64,000 nucleotides of DNA from Eupeodes corollae (taxonomy: Eukaryota; Arthropoda; Insecta; Diptera; Syrphidae). Location: positions 127,994,065 through 128,058,064 of the forward strand of contig NC_079149.1 of the NCBI RefSeq assembly GCF_945859685.1, in the 5' to 3' direction. The position numbers and the translations under genes were made by a program. Of this stretch, positions 1-9,356 are shown piece by piece (the first letter of the stretch is position 1; each line of letters starts with the position of its first letter). The notes under the pieces are model-generated. The model ran no database searches. It was not told where the DNA came from and saw only the letters and a program-made list of their open reading frames with translations.

Positions 1-714
1 GGAAACGAATGGACGATGACAATAAAAATGAACAGTAAATTTAAGTTCCACAATATGGCATTTGATTGACCAACAATTTCTTCCCTGTCATTTCAATCAG
101 TTAAGTTTGTTTTTCAGATCAATATTTAAATGCAAATGACAGCTTCGCATGTTATTTGCCAGTAGGGTTTGATGGAAGGATGTTCAAATGGTAGATATGT
201 GCATTCAAGAGTACACAAGCGTCCACAGGTTTTTCTCAAAGCCCACCTCTGTGTATCAACTCCTTCTCTCACCTCCCTGCGGTTAACATTGGGTGGCTAG
301 TACATCAACTGAAGATTGAGTTCTAACCCCATTGGAAATTTGTTGGGGGAAGCAAACGGGGGAGAGGTGTTTCCACTAAGGCAACTCTTCTTATCCAGAC
401 AGCAGCGGACCAATTCTCGAGATGGAATCATCGCTGGCGTCTACAGTTCCATGAAGGCTGAACTACTTAGTGAACACCTTATAGGGCTTCTTCGACATAT
501 TCGGAGCCCAGGCCTATAAGGAACAGTTTATCCGGGGGGTTGGGGTTGGGGGTTGTGCCGTCAGGGTGACTTCCTGGCCAAAAATACCTTAGTTGCGGAG
601 TACCAACAAGCCTCGGATACGGAAAGATTAACTGTTGACAACCCACACAAACGAAATAAGGAATACGAACTTCAGATCTGTACGTAGAATGTTAGGTCCC
701 ATAACAGACCACGT

Positions 715-1313
715 GCAGCCGAACAACTAGCGGGAGCCCTAAACTGCTGCAAGGCAGATATTACCGCCATCCAAGAATGGCGATGGGATGGACCGGTCAA
801 GCGCAAAACTAAAAGACTGCGATGTATATTACGGCTACTGTTACTGAGAATAAGGGCAGCGTCTATTTGGGTGTGGATTTGTTGTTGGAACTAGACTGAG
901 GCAAAAAGTCTTGAGTTTCAACAGTGTGAGCGAGCGCATCACGACAATCCGCATCAAGGCTAAATTCGCCAATATAAGCCTAATATGCGCGCATGCCCCA
1001 ATAGAGGAGAAAGATGAAGACACCAAAGACATATTCTTCGAGCTCTTGGGCAAGTACATGAGCAGTGCCCTGGCTGGTCGATTTCGCTGCGGGACGATAC
1101 GTTCTGGTAGCTAGTACACAGTTCACAAATCTCAATATCCATAAGGGAACATGGAAATCTCCTGATCAATCAGCCGGCAACGCAGGCCACTTCTCCAGTA
1201 TACAGGATATACGAACATTCCGAGGAGCCAACATTGACTCGGACCACTTCCTCGTTGTAGCCAAGGTACGGCTACGGATATCCCGATCCAAGCCAAATAA
1301 GGAAGTACTGTGA
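715..1313 (+). pseudogene. APE-type endonuclease of LINE, broken
   Basis: Remnant of the apurinic-like endonuclease that nicks target DNA for LINE insertion. The N-terminal part has the QE motif in the stretch ITAIQEWRWDG (about 757-796). The middle reads IKAKFANISLICAHAPIEEK (about 951-1010), as in the copy at 7676-8600. The C-terminal part has the metal-site region DSDHFLVVAKVR (about 1235-1275). Frameshifts separate the three pieces, and roughly 40-60 codons are missing near 1080, where KYMSSALAG jumps into the C-terminal segment. The product would be inactive. The order matches the family and the reading direction agrees with the rest of the copy. Confidence 0.75.
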
Positions 1314-1559
1314 GAAGATTCGACGTTAGTCGGCTACAATCGCAAGAGACTGCCATGTCCTTTTATGATCTAAGAACCTGTCAAGGAGTCTTATGCTGCC
1401 TGCATTATGCATTGAAAACCAGTGGCAACATTGACTTGCAGCCATAAGAGATGCCGCATCTGAAGTGCCGCAGAGCTCGCGAGCATCTCTGGTCCTTTTG
1501 CGCAACTCCGTTTTGTATGCCTGTTGTTTGGCTACGTGCGCTTGCCGGCATTGTCAAAC

Positions 1560-1750
1560 CAGGGGTTTCGCTGTGGTGGCCCAAGGGACGGCGCCCCCAG
1601 TAGAAGAAGACTGCGACTCAGGTGGCGCACTCAGGTGGGTGAAGACCTCATCAAACTTGGCGTGCGAAACTGGAGACAGCTAGCTAGGGACGGAGCTGGC
1701 TGGAGACGCATGTTTGTTGAAGCCCAGGTCCCCCCGGACTGTAGTGCCAC
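1560..1750 (+). pseudogene. Extreme C-terminus of LINE reverse transcriptase ORF
   Basis: About 60 codons that align by eye with the last residues of the ORF at 7702-8574. The shared pattern is a basic RRRLRLRWRTQVGEDL segment, then GVRNWRQLARDGAGWRRMF, ending at the same TGTAG position. This tail lies after the thumb domain in this LINE family. It is separated from the endonuclease remnant by the large internal deletion, so it has no catalytic function here. Several frame changes upstream (1465-1560) suggest further decay. Confidence 0.65.
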
Positions 1751-1783
1751 CTTAAGTAAGTAAGTAAGTAGGTTTGATTGAAG

Positions 1784-4700
1784 TTGAAAAGCTGTCAATA
1801 GATGACACTTCAGTACCAAACTGTGTTTGAACGAACCTAATGAGTGGGATCTTTTTGAGGCAATTGACTTCGATGTCAATAAAGAAGATAAAAAGATAAG
1901 ACGTTAAAATCATTTGGGTCAAAATACAGTCCAATGTGAACATCAGTCAAAAGTTTTATTGATGTATGAAAACAATGGAGTGTCAAATTTGACAGTTATA
2001 CAATTTACTTGGCTTATAAGCTTTTATTGCTTTATTGTGAATACCGCTTAAATTTGACAGTTTCAAAAATAGAACTCAAGGTCTCAAAGTAAAACTGTAC
2101 ACTGAAATCTTTATATTAATGAAAGTTGAACAAACTTTAATTTTCATTTATCTGTTATGACTTTAACTAGTGTTCAAGTTCAACGAGTAAATGAATCACG
2201 GTGAATCATACATAAAACAGCAATTAGAAACGTCAAAAGAACTTACTTATCTTAAAAGACTTTCACAATTTGAACAAAAGGTTAGAAAAATATTAGCTCA
2301 TTGATGTTTTTACCCTCGCGTGACTATTTCACCATAAAATGATGTTTTAATGTCACTAGTCTATATACATAACAAGTATTGACATACGTAAGGACACACA
2401 CCTTCCGGTTATTGCGTCAGCAGATGCTTCGGACTTGTTTTTTTTCGTTTGTTGTTTACAAAAATGTATGAGCAACAAATGCAAGAAATATACGATATAA
2501 CCTGACGTATAGTTTAGTGATGATATATATATTCGAGAAAAACAACATATGTATATAAATGAGAATGACACGCCCCCCATTTTACGCACTAGATTCTTCA
2601 GTGTCAAATATTTTCAATGTAAACAACCTCTAAATTATATACAAAAACGAACATACATATGGGTTGTTGTTTTGTTTTGACATAAAACACATTTTTTGAG
2701 AATAAAAACAAAATAAACAAAATTTTATGCATTCCACAATCCACATGGGCATGTGTCGCAGAAAATGTTCATCGTCATCAGCGTCATCAATGCCCATCAC
2801 TTAAAGACCCGATCACACCATTTCGATGTGGGCCTGCGTAAAAACAAACAAATCGTATATAATATATATACTTGTAGCCATTGAAAAATTAAGCACAATT
2901 AGGAGAATTAATTAATTTAATAGCCACAAATTTCAGTTAAGAGTGTATAATTGTTTATATTTATATTCCACACAGTGAAACAATGAGTTTTTGGTTTCGC
3001 ATTTGTCTCACTGACCCACCGTTTGTTGTCAACCCTGAGGTATTTTCATCATTTCGCTTGTACAAAAATAGCGGTAAACCAATGCTTTATTTTCCACCAA
3101 AGATCATTCGAGTAGCTTATGATGCTGTATGTTGCGTCTAACGGTGAATAGTAATAGAAAACTGACGTAATGCGTCAAGCTTCTCTTGTCGTGTGCATCC
3201 TTAAATAATGTGAGTTACGTCTGCAAATATCTGTTATTCAATCTTGTATGTTAATGCATTTGTTTTTGTGCGCGATGAGGTTTGTTTGATCTACATAAAT
3301 AGGTTAGTTCGAGTTTCGAGATCGTCCGTCATCCGTTGTCTAGCCTGTGTAGCCTTTTGTTGAACAAGGGGTCTTGTATTTCGAGAGCTTATTACATAAA
3401 TTAAATTTTGCCAAAGACGCAGTTGATATCGCATCGCAAATGAATGCTTTCAAAATAAATGAAATGAGATGCATCCGAGGTAGAAGAGAGCAGAGGCCCG
3501 GCCTGTTTTAACCTTTTAGAATGCCGGCCAAGGGTAGCCATAGCCGTGTAGCCACCGTCCGTCATGTAAACAAATATATTTAACGTCGACAACGACGACG
3601 CACATGAGGGGGAGGATTAAGATTAAAACAATAATAATAAACAATAATTGCGCATTGAATTTATAAAAGCAAACAACAAACCGACCAGTATTGTGTTTTG
3701 TTTATGTTATAAATTCGATGAAATGTTTAATTAACGAATTGATGCAGAATTTTAAATTTTTATTCCATTGTAAGGGAAGAGGGAAGTTTTTTTTTCTTTT
3801 TTTTGTTGATTCTAATTTTGGTGTGACCCAGATTCGAATCATTAGAAATGTTTTGTATTGTTTGTACGAGTCAAGTATGTTGTGTACGTAGGCGGAACAA
3901 TCCGTTGGTCTTGGTTCTAGTGGAACGCGTTCTCTAAGAACACCACAGCGAGTACGTGACGAACGCTGGGTATAATGCTGTTTAATTGTTGGCAGGTTTT
4001 GTTGTTGTTTAATGTTTGTCTATGGGGGACTGATGGCCTCCATATTTTCGTTATCTCAACTGAAAGTGAAAAAAAAAATGTAGTTGGATGATATTTTTTT
4101 TCTGATTTTGTTTCAAACTTTATCTTTTTTTGCTTTTAAAAGAGAAGATTGGTGGAGCGGAAATCGAAGGGAAGAACTGGGTGTGTTTTGAATAAATAAA
4201 AACTTAAAATTGATATTCTTGAAACTAAAAGCACACATGGCATTCAGTAAAAATAATTTATTCTATCACTTGACAAATTGCAAACTTCACTCATAATAAA
4301 AACTGACATTTTGTTACGTTCCCATCTGTGGCTTGGGACTTTGACAGAAAGGCTGAGTTCAAAAATGCAACTAAATTCATGCAGTGAATTTATGAACAGA
4401 AAAACTACTGCAAGAATGCGGCAGATATACAATATCAAAAACCGGTTCATAAATGTCATCGAAGTAGGCGCCTATAAAAAGTATGATGGAAATAATTACG
4501 TTCTTTCTTTGAGTTGCGCGGTTTTTTGGTTTTTTAGTGTCTTAAAAAAATTCTTTCAAAATGTCCAATAAAAATGTTTTATAAGGACTTATTTTAAATG
4601 TTTTGAATGGAACAAATTCATTCATTCTTTCATTTCTATGAAGTATAAATATTATATTTTAACTTATTAATAACAAATCATTTATTTTTATAAATATTCT

Positions 4701-5819
4701 ATTATTTTACCTATTCATCTTGTTCCGACATTTTCCTGCAGAGCGGCAACAAAAATAAAATGATTTCAGCTGTCAGACTGTTTTTTGAACGGAGTTACCG
4801 ACTGCAGTAATACAGTGTATTTACATTTATGAACGCAAATCTTGCATTACTGCTGCATTTTTACATTAATGAACTTACCCAAAATTACAATGCCTCATTT
4901 GTCCAGTTTATATTTCTAAGAATTGATAGAGCAGGAGCATAAAATATAAATCAAATTTAGAACGTATATGAAAATTTTATTTATGTTTTTGAGAATCTGG
5001 AGGTTTTGGAAATACAAACTGGCAAATTGAACACATTTTGGCTGCTCTGTCAAAAACAAACGTATTAAAATTGTCATCAAAGGAACGGGTGGTAAGTGGA
5101 ACAAATACAATTCTTCTTCGAGTAAGTTATTTAGCGTGCACTTGTTGGCCTACTACGGTACTTTAAAACGACAAAATAAAAGAACTGAACACTTTTTAGA
5201 TGAATTACCCCTTTTGATTTAGATAATATACACTGTCGAAATATTGACTACGTAAGAAAAATGTATCCTGTAATTTGAAGAATTCCGTGGATCAAATTAA
5301 TGTCTGTCAATTATCGTTCACTTCACAGACGTTTTATTGTATTCCCTCAACGCAATCTCTTTTCAGAACCATTTTTTTTTAAATAGAATTAAATTGTCTA
5401 TTTTAAACTTAACTGCGCAAAAGATAAATCACCCTTAAATCAATTTGAATGCAAAATTTGCATAAAATTCAATATTTGTTTGTATTCTTTCCTTTATTCT
5501 TATAAAAAATATGTAGCATTGACCTAGTTTTGAATAGAAAGAAACTTTTTTTTTTCAAATGCGAATTCTTAGTTTTGTATAAACAGTTGTTACTTAAGTA
5601 AGATATATTTATTTACACAAGACACAAGGTCGCTATCATATTATTATTATGTGTATGTTTACATTCAAACCGATTCATATTAAGAAAATTTCCTAAAGGT
5701 GTTTTTAAGTGACCTTGATTAATACAAACATAGAATTATTATGTAGGAATTATTATTTATAAGAACGCTGAACTCTATAGAATAGAGTTTCCCAAAAAAA
5801 ACATATGTGGAACATTTAT
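1784..5819. other. AT-rich intergenic DNA, no gene recognised
   Basis: Four kilobases without a recognisable gene or element. The longest open frames are 60-100 codons, overlap on both strands (for example 4244-4571) and show no domain. Low-complexity T and A runs are common, with GC-richer islets at 2760-2830, 3320-3350 and 3545-3610. TGTCA/TGACA pentamers recur. I see no splice-bounded open exon, tRNA or TIR pair. Confidence 0.5.
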
Positions 5820-5829
5820 TTATGTATTT
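5820..5829. repeat. Target-site duplication, left copy
   Basis: TTATGTATTT at 5820-5829 matches TTATGTATTT at 9347-9356 exactly and brackets the minus-strand LINE between them. Confidence 0.85.
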
Positions 5830-5849
5830 ACTTTACTTTACTCTAGTTG

Positions 5850-7676
5850 GCGCTACAGCGCATTGTGCTCCTGGCCTCATGTAATAACTTTCGCCAGCTT
5901 ACTCGATCTCTAGCTTGCTGCCTCTAATTTCGAATACCAAGTTGACGTGCGTCCGCCTCAACTTGATCACTCCACAGGAGATGAAGCCTGCCTCTGCTTT
6001 TTGTTTCCTCAGGCTTGGCGTTGAATACCTTACGGGCTGGAGTTTCGATGTTCATTCGCTCGACATGCCCTAGTCATCTTAAGCTTTGTACATCCAGTTT
6101 TTTCACCAGTATGGCAAGTTGCTGTACAGCTAGTATAACTCCTGATTATATCTCCTCCGAAAGATGTTACTTTGCCTGTCGACACAAACCGGACCACAGA
6201 TCGTAGGCAGAACCTTCCTCTCGAAGATACCAAGAGATCCTTCATCTGCCTGGGAGAGGGTCCATGCTTCTGCACCATACAGCAAGACTGGGATGATTAA
6301 AGTTTTGTACAGAGTGTCTTTTTGCTTCTTCGCGATAGGGCCTTATTCCTCAACTGCTTACTTAGGCTAAAGAAACAGCGATGAGAAAGGGTAATTCTGC
6401 GTTTGGTCTCCGCGCTGATGTCATTTTCAGAATTAACAGCAGTGCCCAGATAAACAAATTTGTTCACCACCTTTAAAGTTGAACCTGTCAATTGCTGCAT
6501 TTTGATCAAGTCTACGGTGTGAATCGACTCTATTTGACGACCGTAGATACTTCGTTTTGTCCTCGTTAATGTCAAGACCCATTTTATTCACCTCAGACTC
6601 AACATTAGAGAAAGCACCCGTCACTGCTCGTTTGGTTCTTCCCATGACAGCTCATCGCCTTGTCGAAGTCCTCTGGTGGTTTCGGTAGCGTCTCTTCCAA
6701 TTTTGACGCCAGCAACGAGCATTTTCCAGCGTCATCCTCATAAGTAGTGTCAGCTTGGCAGGGATACCAAAACTCAACATGACACCGTATGGTTCGTTCT
6801 TGTTTACACTGTCATAAGCTGTTTTAAAATCGATGAAAAGATGGTGTATTTCGATGTTCTTGGGTCTTTTCCAGGATTTAGCGTAGAGTAAAAATATGGT
6901 CGATGGTAGATTTTCCCCTCTCTTTTTCCTTCTGAAAAGTCGGTGTTCCTCTCGCCTCTTCTGCTCATAGAGCTCATAAGCAGCTTTCGTCCTTTTATGC
7001 AGCGCCGCTTTGCGTACCTGTTGTTTAGTTGCATTTGCCTGCCGACATTCATCATCAAACCAGGGTTTCCTTGTTGGTGACTGCTTGAAACCCAGCACAT
7101 CAGAGGCGGCTTCTCTGATTGCATCTTGGCAATGTTGCCACTGGCTTTCAATACATTGTATTGGCGGAAGAGAACTTCGAGAGAGGTTACTTGTAACTCG
7201 GTCGGTAAAGCATTTAGCTATCTTTGGCGATTATAGCCGTTCGACGTTGTACCTTCTCCCAGCACCTTACTGTTTTGCCTTAGGTCTGGGAACCTTAACT
7301 ACAACGAGGTTTTGGTCCGAGTCGATGTTAGCTCCTTGGAAAGTTCGGACATCCATTATGCTGGAAGCGTGTCTGGCGTCGATCGCAATATGGTCAATCT
7401 GGTTGACGGTTGATTGATCTGCAGAGCTCCAAGTTCCTCTGTGGATGTTGAGGTGTGGAAAACGCGTACTGGCTACCATGACGTGTTGTTGTGCAGACTG
7501 TTTTTCTCGATTGTTCCACCAAAGATGTCTTCCCTTCCTAGCTTGGCATTAAAATCGCATATGACTATTTTAATATCGTAGCTAGGACACTGCTCATATG
7601 TTTTGTCTAGGAGCTCGATGAACATATCGTTGGCGTTGTCGTCTTTCTCTTCTGTGGGGGCGTGCGCGCATATCAA
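5850..7676 (-). pseudogene. LINE endonuclease C-half plus reverse transcriptase, decayed
   Basis: On the minus strand this begins ICAHAPTEEKDDNAND (7676), continues through the endonuclease segment VICDFNAKLGRED (about 7555) and reaches the catalytic-end region NIDSDQNLVVVKVP (about 7280). It then enters the linker (PWFDDECRQANATK, about 7050) and the RT palm start FIDFKTAYDSVNK (about 6830). The thumb and C-terminal region follow at 6645-5850 (NKMGLDINEDKTKYL; FVYLGTAVNSENDISAETKR). The YADD catalytic box expected near 6650 is missing: the frame jumps from the palm start to post-catalytic sequence. At least five frame changes interrupt it. The role would have been target-primed reverse transcription; it is inactive here. 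Confidence 0.8.
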
Positions 7677-7681
7677 GCTTA

Positions 7682-8573
7682 TTTACTTACTTAAGGTGGC
7701 GCTACAGTCCTGTGTGAACTAGGGCCTCACCCAACAAACTTCTCCATCTAGCTCGGTCCCTAGCTAGATGTCTCCAGTTTCGCGCTCCAAGTTGGGTGAG
7801 GTCACCTTCCACTTGTGCGCGCCACCTGATCCGCGGTCTTCCTCTACTGCGCTGTCCTGTGGGTGCGGATTCGAAGACTTTCCGGGCCGGAGCATTGGTT
7901 TCCATGCGCTCTACGTGACCCAGCCATCTTAGTCGTTGGACTTTTACTCTTCTTGCTAAGTCTACGTCGCTGTACAGCCCGTACAGTTCGTCGTTCCATC
8001 TTCTCCTCCACTCCCCTTCGATGCATACGGGACCGTAGATCACACGAAGAACTTTTCTCTCGAAGCGACCCAAGGTGCTTTCATCCGCTTTTGTCATGGT
8101 CCATGCTTCTGCACCGTATAGCAGGACGGGGATGATAAGGGTCTTATATAGCAACACTTTGGTCCCTCGAGAGAGGACATTACTACTCAATTGCTTTCTT
8201 AGTCCAAAGAAACAGCGGTTAGCAAGAGTTATTCTGCGTTTGATCTCAGCGCTGGTGTTGTTTTCAGCGTTTACAGCGGAGCCTAGGTAGACGAAGTCCT
8301 TGACTACCTCAAAGGTACGTCTGTCGATTGTGACGTTTTGACCAAAACGTCGGTGTTGTATGTCCTTTCTAGACGACAGAATGTACTTTGTTTTGCCCTC
8401 ATTAACCGTTAAACCCATTTTTGCCGCCTCTGCCTCAATACTCACAAAAGCCCCATTGACATCACGCTGAGTTCTTCCGATTATGTCAATATCATCAGCA
8501 TATGCCAGTAATTGGACAGACTTTTGAAAGATAGTGCCTCTAGTGTCTCTAGTGTTGACGTGTGAGCATATCA
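7682..8573 (-). mobile_element. Younger 5'-truncated RTE-like LINE nested in the old copy
   Basis: This segment interrupts the endonuclease of the surrounding LINE. Its 3' end (left side) has the family ending and a TTACTTAC-type tail at 7683-7690. Its 5' end starts inside the reverse transcriptase just before the YADD box, as usual for incomplete reverse transcription. Near-matching flanks, TATCAAGCTTA at 7671-7681 and TATCATAAGCTA at 8574-8585, look like an imperfect TSD with a 2-nt difference. The coding frame is still open, so it is younger than its host. Confidence 0.82.
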
Positions 8574-8574
8574 T
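7702..8574 (-). CDS. Non-LTR reverse transcriptase, C-terminal part, open
   Basis: An open 290-codon frame with no internal stop, beginning mid-protein because of 5' truncation. The first methionine is probably not a real start. Residues 24-36 carry the RT catalytic box LAYADDIDIIGRT. Residues 53-65 (KMGLTVNEGKTKY) are typical of the post-catalytic palm, and FVYLGSAVN (around 90) begins the thumb. AEAWTMTKADESTLGRFERK (around 160) and LRWLGHVERM (around 220) are hallmark blocks of this LINE group. The C-terminus is basic (RSRGRPRIRW). No endonuclease is attached, so autonomous activity is excluded. Family: RTE-like or a related APE-type LINE. Confidence 0.9.
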   Translation of the reverse strand: MICSHVNTRDTRGTIFQKSVQLLAYADDIDIIGRTQRDVNGAFVSIEAEAAKMGLTVNEGKTKYILSSRKDIQHRRFGQNVTIDRRTFEVVKDFVYLGSAVNAENNTSAEIKRRITLANRCFFGLRKQLSSNVLSRGTKVLLYKTLIIPVLLYGAEAWTMTKADESTLGRFERKVLRVIYGPVCIEGEWRRRWNDELYGLYSDVDLARRVKVQRLRWLGHVERMETNAPARKVFESAPTGQRSRGRPRIRWRAQVEGDLTQLGARNWRHLARDRARWRSLLGEALVHTGL

Positions 8575-8579
8575 ATCAT

Positions 8580-8990
8580 AAGCTAATGTTGCCGAATTTA
8601 GCCTTGATGCGTATGGTCATGAGGCACTCATTGATGCACCTATAGCTTAAGACTTCTTGCCTAAGTCTGGCTCCAATGACGAAGCCGCATCCAAATAAGC
8701 GCTGTTGGTTTTCGTGGTAGCAGTCACCATAGTAAATGTCGCAGTTTTTCATCCTCTTTTTGCTCGGCCCCATCCTATCGTATTTCCTGGATAGCGTTGA
8801 TGTCTGCTTTATAGCAGTCTAGTGCCTCCGCTAATTCTTCGGCCGCACGTGCTCTGTTAAGGGACCTAACATTCTACGTCCATTCCTAAGTTCGTTGTCC
8901 TTAATACGTTTTCGTAGGTTGTCAACAGTAAATCCGTCCGAATCCGATGCTTGATGGTGCTTCGCTAACTCCACGGACGGGGAGCCGGAA
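8580..8990 (-). pseudogene. LINE endonuclease N-terminal half, separated by nested insertion
   Basis: The minus strand carries the beginning of the same APE-type endonuclease. It reads through a GPSKKRMKNCDIYYGDCY segment to RIKAKFGNISL and stops at 8580, where the nested LINE begins. The next residues, ICAHAPTEEK, appear on the other side of the insert at 7676. In the copy at 181-1770 these two stretches are continuous (RIKAKFANISLICAHAPIEE at about 948-1007), which shows that the interruption here is an insertion. GC content and codon pattern match the rest of the old copy. Confidence 0.78.
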
Positions 8991-9346
8991 AACCCGCTCC
9001 TTATAGGCCTGGGCTCCGAATATGTCGAAGAAGCCCTATTAGGTGTTCACTAAGTAGTTCAACCTTACTGGAACTGTAGACGCCACCGTTGATTCCACCT
9101 CGGAAATTCATTCGCTGCCGTCTGGATAAGGATAAGGAGAGGTGTTTCCACTAAGACCCCCTCTTTCATTTGCTGCCCCCAACAACTTTCCACTGGGGTT
9201 GGGACCCAATCTCCAGTTGAGGTACTAGGCACCCGATGTTCACCACGGGGAGGTGAGAGTATTAGTTGATAGACAGAGGTGGGTTTTGAGAAAAACTTGT
9301 GGACGCTTGTGTCCTCTTGAATGCACATGTCTATACCATTTGAACA

Positions 9347-9356
9347 TTATGTATTT
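9347..9356. repeat. Target-site duplication, right copy
   Basis: TTATGTATTT, the exact partner of 5820-5829, directly outside the 5' end of the minus-strand LINE. Confidence 0.85.

Larger units (their letters stand above)
181..1770 (+). mobile_element. RTE-like non-LTR retrotransposon, internally deleted copy
   Basis: LINE copy on the plus strand. Its 5' leader matches, inverted, the sequence ending at 9346, so the 5' end is close to complete. It runs through an APE-type endonuclease, loses almost all of the reverse transcriptase in an internal deletion near 1320-1480, and resumes in the extreme C-terminus. The 3' end is a short (TAAG)n tail at 1753-1770. A 13-bp TSD with one mismatch flanks it: GGTTTGATGGAAG at 166-178 and GGTTTGATTGAAG at 1771-1783. 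Target-primed LINE insertion explains the TSD and simple tail. RTE-like is a family judgement from the endonuclease type and the simple-repeat tail; another APE-type LINE clade is possible. Confidence 0.85.
5830..9346 (-). mobile_element. Old RTE-like LINE copy, full span, with nested insert
   Basis: The minus strand carries the same 5' leader as the copy at 181 (starting near GTTCAAATGG at 9346), then the endonuclease, reverse transcriptase and a short AAAGTAAAGTAAA tail at 5830. The exact 10-bp TSD (5820-5829 and 9347-9356) supports one insertion of about 2.6 kb, later enlarged by a second LINE at 7682-8573. The endonuclease is split by that insert: its N-terminal half lies at 8580-8990 and resumes at 7676. 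Many frameshifts and stops mark it as old. 3' end on the left, 5' end on the right. Confidence 0.88.

Noticed and set aside
7010..7417. 135-codon plus-strand frame
   Set aside because: It lies opposite the LINE endonuclease and linker, which carry the recognisable motifs; a shadow frame.
7863..8135. 90-codon plus-strand frame
   Set aside because: Antisense to the RT C-terminus at 7702-8574; no domain.
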